DNA of 64,000 nt from Thalassoglobus sp. JC818 (lineage in GTDB: Bacteria; Planctomycetota; Planctomycetia; Planctomycetales; Planctomycetaceae): assembly GCF_040717535.1 (NCBI RefSeq), contig NZ_JBFEFI010000004.1, positions 124,001 to 188,000 on the forward strand, given 5' to 3'. The notes under the pieces were generated by a model. It made no database searches. It saw only the letters and a list, made by a program, of their open reading frames with translations, and was not told the DNA's origin. Positions 48,313 through 57,091 of this stretch are shown one piece after another. The stretch's first letter is position 1, and each line of letters starts with the position of its first letter. Both the position numbers and the translations under genes were made by a program.

Positions 48313-48389
48313 AGTACTTTATCCACAATCAATTCATTGAGTTGCTGCCTGCAACTCATCAATATCCTGAATCTGAAAACCCCAGCTGA

Positions 48390-49400
48390 TTACATCCGTG
48401 ACCGCTCAGGAACTCGCATTCCCAAACGCAGTCCGATCTGATTCAACTGCTCACGCACTTCAACCAATGTTGTTTCACCAAAGTTGCGAACGGTCAGCAA
48501 CTGGTCTTCAGTCCGAGAAACAAGGTCTCGCACTGAGTTGATACCTTCTGATTCGAGACAGTTTGTCGCACGAACAGAAAGATTGAGTTCCGCCAGACTT
48601 CGATTGAGCTTCTCTTCGAGTTCGAGATCAATCGGTGAGTAGCCTGTTGCTTCCAGCATACCCTTCAAGCCTGCCTCTGGTGGCAGTTCTGGGCCTGGTT
48701 CCTGGTAGTTGATGAACGGATTGAGGTGCTTCCGCATGATTTTGGAAGCTTCCACGAGTGCCATTTCCGGAGAAACAGTACCGTCCGTCCAGATTTCCAA
48801 AGTCAGCTTGTCGTAGTTCGTACGTTGACCGACACGAGTGTCTTCAACATTGTAACGAACTCGAGTGACTGGCGAGAATGCTGCATCGAGAGGAATCACA
48901 CCCAGTTCTGGGCTGGCCTCGTAAGCTTCTTTAGCTGGGATGTAGCCACGTCCGTTTTCAACGGTCAGTTCCATACTGAGTGGAACGTCGTCAGTCATGG
49001 TCGCGATGATCAGGTCTTTGTTAATCACTTCAACCTGATCGTCGGTGATCACATCTGCCCCAGTCACAACGCCACGCTCATGCTTTTCGATACGCAGAGT
49101 CTTGTTGGTGCTGCTGTGATTTTTAACGACGAGTGATTTCAGGTTCAGGCAGATATCCGTGACATCCTCAACGACACCCGGAATCGTTGTGAACTCGTGC
49201 TGAATCCCACCGATTTTCACGCGTGTGACAGCACTTCCCTCGAGGCTGGAGAGGAGAATGCGACGCAGGCTGTTAGCAATGGTGTGTCCAAATCCGCGTT
49301 CGAAAGGTTCAGCGACGAACGCACTGTAAGTGTCAGTCGCTGTCTCGTTGACAGGCACGACACGACTTGGGAGCTCAAGATTTCTCCATCGGATTCTCAC
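48390..49400 (-). CDS. rpoA: RNA polymerase alpha subunit
   Basis: The 336-residue protein has both alpha domains. The N-terminal assembly domain contains [27 protein letters not shown]. The C-terminal DNA-binding domain contains [21 protein letters not shown]. It starts with GTG ([10 protein letters not shown] by homology), with AAGGAG about 10 nt upstream. Gap to rpsK 109 bp, to rplQ 77 bp. The gene order, lacking rpsD, is that of planctomycetes. Confidence 0.97.
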   Translation of the reverse strand: MRIRWRNLELPSRVVPVNETATDTYSAFVAEPFERGFGHTIANSLRRILLSSLEGSAVTRVKIGGIQHEFTTIPGVVEDVTDICLNLKSLVVKNHSSTNKTLRIEKHERGVVTGADVITDDQVEVINKDLIIATMTDDVPLSMELTVENGRGYIPAKEAYEASPELGVIPLDAAFSPVTRVRYNVEDTRVGQRTNYDKLTLEIWTDGTVSPEMALVEASKIMRKHLNPFINYQEPGPELPPEAGLKGMLEATGYSPIDLELEEKLNRSLAELNLSVRATNCLESEGINSVRDLVSRTEDQLLTVRNFGETTLVEVREQLNQIGLRLGMRVPERSRM

Positions 49401-49509
49401 CGGGCAGTCTCCTTATTACGACGATCAGTGTCGATCAAAAGCCAAATCACGGACATCGCTGCACCGCATCAGGCAAACTGGCGATTAGTTCTTTGACACC
49501 AAACGGTGA

Positions 49510-49893
49510 TTAGACGCGACGACGCTTACGAGGCCGACATCCGTTGTGCGGCAGAGGTGTCACATCTTCAATCGCTTTGATCGAGATTCCTCCGACCTGC
49601 AATCCGGTGATGGCGCTTTCACGACCTGAACCTGGTCCTTTGACTCGGACTTCCAGTTCACGGACACCGAACTTGCGAGCCCGGTCGGCACATGTTTCTG
49701 CAGCACGTTGAGCAGCAAACGGAGTACTCTTTCGAGATCCCTTGAAACCGACAGTCCCGGCGGACGCCCAACACAGGATATCGCCGTTCGTATCAGAGAT
49801 CGAAACGAGTGTGTTGTTAAACGTCGCTTTGATGTGTGCAACACCGCGATTGACGTTACGCCGTGTTCGTTTTTTCTTGTTGGCCTTGGCCAC
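49510..49893 (-). CDS. rpsK: 30S ribosomal protein S11
   Basis: The 127-residue protein matches S11: [18 protein letters not shown], then DGKRESTP-like segment and C-terminal [15 protein letters not shown]. It binds 16S rRNA in the platform. The start is GTG with GAGGGG 8 nt before it. It has a basic N-terminal extension ([11 protein letters not shown]). Confidence 0.97.
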   Translation of the reverse strand: MAKANKKKRTRRNVNRGVAHIKATFNNTLVSISDTNGDILCWASAGTVGFKGSRKSTPFAAQRAAETCADRARKFGVRELEVRVKGPGSGRESAITGLQVGGISIKAIEDVTPLPHNGCRPRKRRRV

Positions 49894-50108
49894 AGAGCGA
49901 ACCCCTCAAAAAAGTAATTTGTTCGAATACGATTCTGGAAATCTCATCAGGCACAAAACCTGATCAAACACCGCGGACAACTGCGATCCGCATTCATTGA
50001 CCCCATCGAAAATCGGGTCAAACCAAGAGAACAGTTGCCCGTGATCTCGCCATACCGTGAGTTCGGAAACCGAACGAGTCCCACGAGACGAATCCAACCA
50101 CAGCCAAT
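49894..50108. other. Spacer between rpsM and rpsK with hairpins
   Basis: The gap is 215 bp, large for this operon. Two hairpins are visible: TTGACCC/GGGTCAA (49997-50021) and ATCAGG/CCTGAT (49946-49964). They may be leader or attenuation structures; no gene is seen. Confidence 0.4.
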
Positions 50109-50495
50109 TTAGTGACGCATATCCTTAACACCCTTCTTACCGGCAACCGTTTTCTTGGCACCTTTGCGAGTACGGGCGTTTGTCTGTGTATTTTGACCTC
50201 GAACCGGCAATCCACGACGATGGCGGATTCCGCGGTAGCACTGAATCGAGCGAAGACGGGAGATGTTGTCCCCGGTCTGGCGACGCAACTGACCTTCCAC
50301 AACATATTGATTGTCGAGGATGTTGTTGATTCGCTGAATGTCGTCGTCGCTCAACTCACGAGCTCGACGATGAGTTTCGAGACCGAGCGTTCGGCAGATC
50401 TCGATTGCTTTCACCTCACCAATCCCATGCAGATACTGCAAGGAGATGTAGGTCGGCTTGTTGTTTGGAATGTCCACACCCAAAATACGAGGCAT
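50109..50495 (-). CDS. rpsM: 30S ribosomal protein S13
   Basis: The 128-residue protein matches S13: MPRILGVDIPNNKPTYISLQ, then GIGEVKAIEICRTLGL and the tail RHRRGLPVRGQNTQTNAR with a basic C-terminus. It contacts the 16S head and the P-site tRNA. AGGAAA precedes the ATG. Confidence 0.97.
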   Translation of the reverse strand: MPRILGVDIPNNKPTYISLQYLHGIGEVKAIEICRTLGLETHRRARELSDDDIQRINNILDNQYVVEGQLRRQTGDNISRLRSIQCYRGIRHRRGLPVRGQNTQTNARTRKGAKKTVAGKKGVKDMRH

Positions 50496-50891
50496 GAGAG
50501 TTTCCTGTTTCTACTTCGCTAAACTCGTGACTTCTAAATTTCTTCACTCGACCGGAGTCATGTTGACGTGACTGACTGCGGAACTCGACTGAAAAACACG
50601 ACGAGGAATTCACTCCTCGATGCGGAATACAACAACCTGGTCATTCACACTTGTGTGACGTCATCCAGCGGGAAGTGCGAACTTCACATTCTGATGTCGA
50701 CCATTCTGCCTGTACTCACTTCCCCAACTCTGTATTTTCTAACGGCAACCGTGCGGAGACAAATTTGAATCATTCAGGATGTCACTCCTGACGTTTTGTT
50801 CAATCTCTTGATCGAACCATCTGCCCAACGCTGAAGCGTTCCGAAAATTGCCGCCCGTCACACGAGAGCCATCTTCAACGGCTGCGTGCGA
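50496..50891. other. Intercistronic region between rpmJ and rpsM
   Basis: This 396-bp gap has no coding frame that I can support. Small stem-loops are present, such as CGAGGA/TCCTCG, TCAGGA/TCCTGA and AACGC/GCGTT (the last just past rpmJ). A secondary promoter or regulatory leader for rpsM is possible. Confidence 0.4.
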
Positions 50892-51008
50892 CTACCCCTG
50901 CCGCTGCTTGTGGCGTGGGTTGGCGGAGCAAATGACGAAGTTGCGACCTTTTCGGCGGACAACTTTGCAATGCTCACAGATGCGTTTAACGCTTGAGCGA
51001 ACCTTCAT
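50892..51008 (-). CDS. rpmJ: 50S ribosomal protein L36
   Basis: The 38-residue product [20 protein letters not shown] continues [18 protein letters not shown] and is a complete L36. The four zinc-ligand positions are Cys11, Cys14, Cys27 and His33, so it is the zinc-binding (C+) form. GGAG lies about 10 nt before the ATG. It heads the rpsM-rpsK-rpoA-rplQ cluster. The reading frame is short but the match is full length. Confidence 0.97.
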   Translation of the reverse strand: MKVRSSVKRICEHCKVVRRKGRNFVICSANPRHKQRQG

Positions 51009-51366
51009 TTCAATTGACTCCGTATCTTAACCACCGATGTTACGCAGGCGCAATCACACGATCTGCTCGATGGAATCACCAGCTCCGACATCAATGTGGA
51101 GACTGGGGGCGCTGCTGAGAACGAAAGCGTGGCAGTATAAGCGAGCAGCACCAGTTTTCACAAGTTTCCGGGACTGACTCTTGCCCCGCACAGGCTAAGC
51201 CCGTAACTCACGGAAACAGAAAGAGTTACAGCGTGCAGACTGATTCGCGTCCGTTTTTTTTTGAAATTTGGAAAAATAATTCCCATCGCCCATCAAAAAC
51301 AGTAACTGCAACAGTCAGTGACACTTACGCAACTCTGTGCAGTCAGACTGCCGAATTCAGCTTCAT
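51009..51366. other. Region between the response regulator and rpmJ
   Basis: About 360 bp without a supported coding frame. It holds the promoter at 51134-51163 for the ribosomal operon. The interval between promoter and rpmJ forms a leader of roughly 115 nt. Confidence 0.5.
51134..51163 (-). promoter_or_regulatory. Promoter of the rpmJ-rplQ operon
   Basis: On the minus strand TTGTGA (51163-51158) and TATACT (51139-51134) are separated by 18 bp, about 125 bp before rpmJ. Spacer length and -10 are the same as in the promoter at 28627. Confidence 0.6.
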
Positions 51367-51822
51367 CTACTTCGGCAGAGGAGCATCGACTTCCTGAAGG
51401 TAAGCGAGCAGACGATCACGCTCGCTCGTCAGATGTCGAACTCTTAGCAGCGACCGAACCCTCGTCTTCAATTCCAGACGATTGACAGGTTTGCTGAGGA
51501 AATCATCGGCTCCGGCAGCGACTGCTTTCTCAATGTCGCCGGATTCCTTGAGAGCGGTCACCATCAGAATCGGAATTCGTTTCGTTTCCTCAGCCGAGCG
51601 AAGCTGTTGGCAGACTTCGTATCCGCTCATCTTGGGCATCATGATGTCGAGGAGAATCAGGTCCGGAAGCTCAGCGCGTGCCTTGTCCAGTGTCTTTTGC
51701 CCGTCCTCCGACATGAGGATTTCGTGCCCTTCATCGCTCAAATACGCTTCCAGCAGCTCCCTGTTCTGCTCGTTGTCGTCAGCAATAAGGATCCGTCCGG
51801 TGATGGTTTCCGTGTTCGTCAT
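51367..51822 (-). CDS. Single-domain response regulator
   Basis: The 151-residue protein is a CheY-like receiver domain with the acidic pair Asp15/Asp16, phospho-acceptor Asp59 (LILLDIMMPK), Thr89 and Lys111 (SKPVN), followed by a short helical tail. No output domain is attached. It may relay signals to a hybrid kinase or another protein. It is an orphan gene upstream of the ribosomal operon on the same strand. Confidence 0.93.
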   Translation of the reverse strand: MTNTETITGRILIADDNEQNRELLEAYLSDEGHEILMSEDGQKTLDKARAELPDLILLDIMMPKMSGYEVCQQLRSAEETKRIPILMVTALKESGDIEKAVAAGADDFLSKPVNRLELKTRVRSLLRVRHLTSERDRLLAYLQEVDAPLPK

Positions 51823-52104
51823 GACAGCAGTCTATCAGCAGTTAGGGCGAAAAAGGCAAAGGATGCCGGTGGACACACATTGGGATGACCATTTGGCCAA
51901 GCGGCAATCGCGAGGGCGGTTCAACTTAGAGTGAGCGAACCATCGCAATTCTACACACAGACGATTGGTTGATCCAAGCCTGATCGCTGTTCTGAGCCCT
52001 CCTCTCCCCTGACGGGCGATCGATTTTCATGCTCTCGGCATGTCCACTGATTGCGATGAGCCAACGGAGAATTCCTCGTGCTGGCTTAGAAACACACCGG
52101 GTCA

Positions 52105-53622
52105 TCACTCTTCAGGAGACTCTGTTTCCTCGTTTTTTGGAAAGATCTGAATACGCCTGGCCTGCACTTCAAAGTCGAGGCCCGTCGCTCCGGTGATCTC
52201 TTTCAACAACTCCAGAAGATCAACATCCTGCAGACTCAAGGTCACCGTTTGCTCCAATTGCTCGGGAGCAACCTGGCTGTGATCAACGGATACTCCGGCG
52301 ATCTCCGAGAACTCCCGTAAGAGAGTTGCCACCGGGGTGGGGTACGTCAATCGATACTCGACGAGTCGTTGCTCCAGACGATCATCAATTGAGAAAGGGA
52401 GACCGTCAGACGCGAGTTGCGGAAGGATCGGCTCCTGAGCTGGCGAATCTTCGGGCGTCTCATCAACTTGATCTTCGAGTTCCAGCGGTATCCCGTTTTG
52501 ATCGGTTTCCAGACTCAACCCATCAGCCATCGCTGCCATTCGTCGAACGATGCGTGGATCAGTCGCAGCGGCGATTTGTTTGACGGATCCATCTGCCATC
52601 AACACGAACATCGAATCCGGATCGCCCGTTCCAATCCCATCCGGTCCGTTGACGTACGGTTCCTGATTGAAGCTGCGAATCGTCGCCTCTCCCGGACGCG
52701 CCCATGCTCCCAGCATCGACTGGACTCCGACGATCAGCATCGTGTTGGAAGTCCCGTCGACGATGTCCGACTTCCGAACGGTTCGAAATGGCGAGAAGAT
52801 CCCGGCCCGGGGATGATTGACCGGCAATCGATCAGCATCCGGGCCTACACCGGAAACGCCTGCGAAATGTGTCGCTGGGTAACGATCATCTCCGGTTAGT
52901 CGTTTCACGTCCGGGTTTTGATATTGCTCGAGTCGACGACGGACAAAGGAGTCATTTTGTCGGTCATTCCAGGTTGCCTCCCAATCGAGCGAGATGTTCC
53001 CGGCGTCCTCTTCCCGCTCGAGTTGAGCAATCCAACTCCATCTCGGCACGGTCTCATCGCGGTTCAGATCCATTCCATTCGCGTACGATCCAGTGGTAGC
53101 GAGATGACGATCAATCGAACCGAAAATCTTCATGAGTCGTTGCTGCAGCGGATCAATCTTGTCTGCATCTGTCTCGTTCGTCTTCCCATCGTTATCGACG
53201 GAAACCGGATCAGCATCAGGCTCCTCCGAAGTCTCCACCAACTTCGGAGGAACATCAGCGTCTGGCGAAGGTGAAATGGCCGTTGATGTCGCTTCTGGTT
53301 TGAGAAAGAACCACAAAATGCCAGCGACAGCAACGATCCCAACGAGAACAACGCGGGCGGGAAACGAGGAACCGACTCGCGATTGTAACGAGTCCGGAAG
53401 CTGAATCGGTTCGACGCCCACCAATCGACCGTTCTGCTCTTCCAGCAGAACCGGTTGAGAGCAGTCCGGACACTCAATCGTCTGTCCACGTCGACTCAAG
53501 TCGCGGACACGTAAAGGGGCAGAACAATGAGGGCACGGGAAACGATTCAAGTTGCTGGCTTTCACTCCAATCTTAGGGGAATGACTGATTTTAGGAAGCC
53601 CGGCCAAATGCCTCCAGAGCAT
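52105..53622 (-). CDS. Zinc ribbon, membrane helix, DUF1559-like and STN-like domain protein
   Basis: The 505-residue protein has an N-terminal zinc ribbon (CPHC at 30-33 and CPDC at 51-54) and one membrane helix (about 90-107). A central domain resembles the C-terminal half of DUF1559 proteins (RKSDIVDGTSNTMLIVGV and MFVLMADGSVKQI). A C-terminal region (about 400-495) looks like the STN/secretin short domain (LSLQDVDLLELLKEITGATGL). It lacks the prepilin leader of normal DUF1559 proteins. It is therefore likely to sit in the inner membrane with the DUF1559 and STN-like parts in the periplasm. The start is uncertain: ATG at 53622, but several GTG/TTG alternatives precede the zinc ribbon. Confidence 0.75.
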   Translation of the reverse strand: MLWRHLAGLPKISHSPKIGVKASNLNRFPCPHCSAPLRVRDLSRRGQTIECPDCSQPVLLEEQNGRLVGVEPIQLPDSLQSRVGSSFPARVVLVGIVAVAGILWFFLKPEATSTAISPSPDADVPPKLVETSEEPDADPVSVDNDGKTNETDADKIDPLQQRLMKIFGSIDRHLATTGSYANGMDLNRDETVPRWSWIAQLEREEDAGNISLDWEATWNDRQNDSFVRRRLEQYQNPDVKRLTGDDRYPATHFAGVSGVGPDADRLPVNHPRAGIFSPFRTVRKSDIVDGTSNTMLIVGVQSMLGAWARPGEATIRSFNQEPYVNGPDGIGTGDPDSMFVLMADGSVKQIAAATDPRIVRRMAAMADGLSLETDQNGIPLELEDQVDETPEDSPAQEPILPQLASDGLPFSIDDRLEQRLVEYRLTYPTPVATLLREFSEIAGVSVDHSQVAPEQLEQTVTLSLQDVDLLELLKEITGATGLDFEVQARRIQIFPKNEETESPEE

Positions 53623-53727
53623 CTTCCCTTCTGCATTTTCATGGGCGTAATAACCGTGATCTCTTATGCCTTCGAACTTCCGTCCGGCACATTCTTTGGT
53701 CCCCGGTGACCACCCGAAAAGGTTTGA

Positions 53728-56100
53728 TCATCCCGAAATTCGTGTCCCTCTCGGAAACGGCATCTGATTCTCAAGTACGCGAGACAGAAGAATTCCCCCC
53801 AACAACATCGTTCCAGTGACCATGATGAAAACAGCACTGGCCGACATCGGCAGAGACCAGATGATCAAAATGCCAGACAGAAGGCCCACCAGCATCCCCG
53901 CTCCAAACCGATAAGAGACGCCGAGAATCATATCGATGAGAAGAAACAGGAACGCGAAAAAGAACAACCAACGGGAGTAAGCATGTACCGAAACTGGATC
54001 AGAAAACGGGGCATATCCGGACGGGTCATCCAGCGATTCAGTCACGGTCACATTCAGGCTCTGAAAGATCTCCTTCCGAATTCGATCGCCAGGCCGAAGA
54101 GTCTTCAAATCACTCTCAGTCTGGTCGCAATTTCGAAACAGAATTTGCTGAGCCTGACCATTGTCGCCGAAGCTCAAACGGAAAACTCCGGGTCGTGCCA
54201 GGACCGTTCCAAGCAACTGATCGGTCGACGTCGGACGTCCCAACATCTCCCACACAAGATTACCTCGTTCGTCCTCAATTCGATTGAGCGGCTCACTGGC
54301 AGACAGAACCGGGTCGGCTCCGCTTCCGATTGTCGATACCACGACTCTTCGTTCCAGTGAACTTAAAGATCGAACCATCTCCTGCATCATCGGAAGAAAG
54401 CTGGGCCAGAGAACCCAACTTCCCCATTGTGGTTCAAAGCTTGTATTGATGAGAACAACCGCTCCCAGCCCAACTTGCCTCTCCACAATCAGCGGATCTC
54501 CGTTGACGAGATCGACAACACGCTGAACGTCAGCTTCGGTGATCTCCGGGATACTCGACTTCAGGTATTGATAGATCCGCGTGGTCGCGAAACCTGATTC
54601 GGGGGAATTTCGAAATTCACGCACAATCGCGTGTGTTGACGGCTCCGCTTCAAACCGGAAAGACTCTTCGAATCTCGGATCAGCTGACTGGTGTTCTCCC
54701 AGCAACGCAGGCAGAAGATCGATTCCCTCACTCCCATAAACCTGATTGACAGCCGCCGCACTTGTTGTTTCGTCGACCGAAAACATCACGCCTCCGCCGG
54801 TCTCGACGAACTGTCGGAGTTGCTCTGCTTCGACAAGAGTCAGTACGGGAATCCCGCAAAACAGAACAACATCACACTCACTCAACTGCTCGCCGGAGTA
54901 CTCGCTGCGCGGGATAGTCCGAATTCGATTGGAAGTTGCCTGCGTCGATTCTTGGTTGACGCTACTTCCGCTGATTGCCCCTTCAGGAACCGCCAAGGCT
55001 GCGTTCAAAAAATCGCTCGCCGACACTTCTTTCACTTCATCGCTTGCCCCTCGCACGATGAGTATGTCGACGGGACCATGCACAATCACTGGCGACCAGA
55101 AAACATTGTCAGCGTCCAGAGCATCTTGTCGAGTTTCCGATCGGAGTGCGTGCACGCCGGGCTGACGAATCTGAAAAGACATCGTTCCAGCGATTTGATT
55201 CTGATCACCAACGCTGACTCTTCGAGTTCCAATCGATTCGCCATCAACCTGAAAGCCAACCTCGATAGAATCATTCTCGCTCGCGAAGCTGGTCACCTTG
55301 AACGGAACTTCCAAATCAATTCGCTCTGACAGATCGCCTTGCACGGCGTCTGCACTGACGGTCGCATTCGACAATCGGTCTCCATCATCGGGGGAGACAA
55401 TCATGACTGTTGCTAACCGACTGAGTTGATCAAGCAGTTCGCGAAGCCTTGAGGGAGAATCCGCTGTTGTTGCCCACTCGGACTGCTGAAGATCTGTAAA
55501 AAAAATGACTTCCACGCTATCGGAGGGAAACTCTTCGGCCATACGAATGGCACGTGTGAGTGTCGCAGCGACGTTTCCTGACTGGAATGTCGGCTTGAGT
55601 TCACGAACTTCCGAAGCAACCGCTTCCAGTTGATAGCTTGGGAGCCGAATTCGCTCGGGCCGAGAGTTGTTGCCATGCAAAAGCAGTTGCCATGAATCAT
55701 TTGGTCCACTTGTGCGAAAGAGATTTTCGAGCTGAGCGAGAGCTCGATCGAACCGGGAGATCTCCTCGTCTTCGGCCGCCATACTCATCGAGACATCAAC
55801 AATGAGAAGTCGATGCACCGGAACATCGACTTCAGATGCATTCCAATCGCTTGCCTGATGCGGATCAGATGCTCCGAGCACCAGTAAGACAATAACGAGG
55901 ATTCTTAACAAGAGCGGCAGAATGGAATGAAGCCGAATCTGATGACGCCGTTTCTCGACAACGACCTGCAAGAACCGCGTCGCTCCCCAGTTCTCGATTC
56001 GCACCTGCCGCTTCATCAGCAAGTAGATCGCCACGGGAAGAACGGCACTTGCGATTCCCCATAGAAGTCCGGGTTGTCCAAATACAATTTCCGGAAACAC
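53728..56100 (-). CDS. BatA-like membrane protein with von Willebrand factor A domain
   Basis: The 790-residue protein begins with an aerotolerance (BatA) type N-terminal region with two membrane helices, then a vWA domain with a MIDAS-type motif (LLIVDVSMSMAA). A long periplasmic region follows, including a segment (VDILIVRGASDEVKEVSASDFLNAAL) like the amidotransferase-type part of related proteins. Two or three C-terminal membrane helices (LFFFAFLFLLIDMIL, GMLVGLLSGILIIWSL) end it. Such proteins in planctomycetes accompany MoxR/DUF58 genes, but none is here. Start: GTG at 56100 preferred; the frame extends to a TTG at 56157. It is divergent from the HEPN gene (247 bp). Confidence 0.8.
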   Translation of the reverse strand: MFPEIVFGQPGLLWGIASAVLPVAIYLLMKRQVRIENWGATRFLQVVVEKRRHQIRLHSILPLLLRILVIVLLVLGASDPHQASDWNASEVDVPVHRLLIVDVSMSMAAEDEEISRFDRALAQLENLFRTSGPNDSWQLLLHGNNSRPERIRLPSYQLEAVASEVRELKPTFQSGNVAATLTRAIRMAEEFPSDSVEVIFFTDLQQSEWATTADSPSRLRELLDQLSRLATVMIVSPDDGDRLSNATVSADAVQGDLSERIDLEVPFKVTSFASENDSIEVGFQVDGESIGTRRVSVGDQNQIAGTMSFQIRQPGVHALRSETRQDALDADNVFWSPVIVHGPVDILIVRGASDEVKEVSASDFLNAALAVPEGAISGSSVNQESTQATSNRIRTIPRSEYSGEQLSECDVVLFCGIPVLTLVEAEQLRQFVETGGGVMFSVDETTSAAAVNQVYGSEGIDLLPALLGEHQSADPRFEESFRFEAEPSTHAIVREFRNSPESGFATTRIYQYLKSSIPEITEADVQRVVDLVNGDPLIVERQVGLGAVVLINTSFEPQWGSWVLWPSFLPMMQEMVRSLSSLERRVVVSTIGSGADPVLSASEPLNRIEDERGNLVWEMLGRPTSTDQLLGTVLARPGVFRLSFGDNGQAQQILFRNCDQTESDLKTLRPGDRIRKEIFQSLNVTVTESLDDPSGYAPFSDPVSVHAYSRWLFFFAFLFLLIDMILGVSYRFGAGMLVGLLSGILIIWSLPMSASAVFIMVTGTMLLGGILLSRVLENQMPFPRGTRISG

Positions 56101-56347
56101 GCTTAGAGTCCCAACGGAGGGAAATTGGGGAATGTGAGTGGTGCTTTCGGATCGCAACGGCGATAACGATTGCAGCGATTGATCGGATTGGTCACTCTAT
56201 CCAATGTCATCGGAATCTTCGTCCTTTTCGATTCATCAGCGATCGGACTCGACGATCGCATGGCGCTCTCCGAAATTCATCATCGCCGAACGGGTCTTCA
56301 TCGACAACAATAGTCCAGAGCCTTTCTAGCCCCTCAAGAGTATTACT

Positions 56348-57067
56348 GTGGCCACCAATCGCGAACGTATTTCTACCGGACTCGACCTTCTGACCGAAGG
56401 ACTGGCCCCGTATGTCGAAGAGAAACTGAGGAAAATCCATCGCGATAACTGGGTGCGATCTGTCGAAAGCAGTTTTCGAGACGACCGCAGTCGACTCACG
56501 CAGGACGGCAAATCGATCGACTGGGATGCCCACTCACTGTTGACAGTCATGTGGGACCAATGGAATTCCGTCTTTCGACACGATCTCGGACATTACGAAA
56601 GAAGCCTCGTCAGCGAGCTGAGAGAATTCCGAAACCGCTGGGCTCATCAACAAGCTTTCACTTTCGATGACGTCTTTCGCGTTCTGGACAGTTGCCAGAG
56701 ACTTCTCAAGTCCGTCGATGCGAAAAATGTTGTTGTGATCGAACGTGAGAAAACCGATCTCCTCGAATCTCATGTCGCGGAGAAGGTGAACTCACAAGTT
56801 CAGAAAACAGCGTTTCAGCGAAACAAATGGTGGGTCATTGGAATCTATGCCCTCTGCTGCTGCCTGATCATTATCCATGCGATCATGTTCAGCAACGAAG
56901 GCTCGATCACGTTGATTTCGTTCGTGCTTCTCATCTTCATCTACTTGATTTACCAGCAATTCAAGATGGAAGCTCCCTTGCTCTACGGACCGAGGGAATG
57001 CTCGCGATGCCACCGGATCGTGTATCGCAAGCCGTGCCCCTACTGCCAATTGGGTGCCAACGAATAA
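56348..57067 (+). CDS. Swt1-type HEPN domain membrane protein with zinc ribbon
   Basis: The 239-residue protein starts with GTG. Residues 55-130 match the Swt1-HEPN domain (HSLLTVMWDQWNSVFR, then ERSLVSELREFRNRWAHQQAF) with the HEPN RNase motif R95-x4-H100 (RNRWAH). Two membrane helices follow (about 162-180 and 186-204), then a small zinc ribbon with C218, C221, C230 and C233 at the C-terminus. Known HEPN proteins with RxxxxH are often RNases in defence or stress systems. Here the motif is complete, so ribonuclease activity is possible. The active domain would face the cytoplasm if the N-terminus is inside. No antitoxin or defence gene is adjacent. Confidence 0.82.
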   Translation: MATNRERISTGLDLLTEGLAPYVEEKLRKIHRDNWVRSVESSFRDDRSRLTQDGKSIDWDAHSLLTVMWDQWNSVFRHDLGHYERSLVSELREFRNRWAHQQAFTFDDVFRVLDSCQRLLKSVDAKNVVVIEREKTDLLESHVAEKVNSQVQKTAFQRNKWWVIGIYALCCCLIIIHAIMFSNEGSITLISFVLLIFIYLIYQQFKMEAPLLYGPRECSRCHRIVYRKPCPYCQLGANE

Positions 57068-57074
57068 GTTCGTT

Positions 57075-57091
57075 CGCGAGTCACACTCGCG
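57075..57091. terminator. Small hairpin overlapping the end of the oxidoreductase gene
   Basis: CGCGAGT (57075-57081) and ACTCGCG (57085-57091) pair around a CAC loop. It lies between convergent genes and covers the minus-strand stop codon. It is short, so terminator activity is doubtful. Confidence 0.4.

Noticed and set aside
45190-51822. Pairing of the orphan histidine kinase with the single-domain response regulator
   Set aside because: They are about 5 kb apart and separated by the ribosomal operon, so there is no positional evidence for a pair.
52105-57067. A defence island made of the HEPN, vWA and zinc-ribbon genes
   Set aside because: The genes are neighbours but divergent, and no nuclease-helicase or restriction partner is present; context does not prove a shared system.
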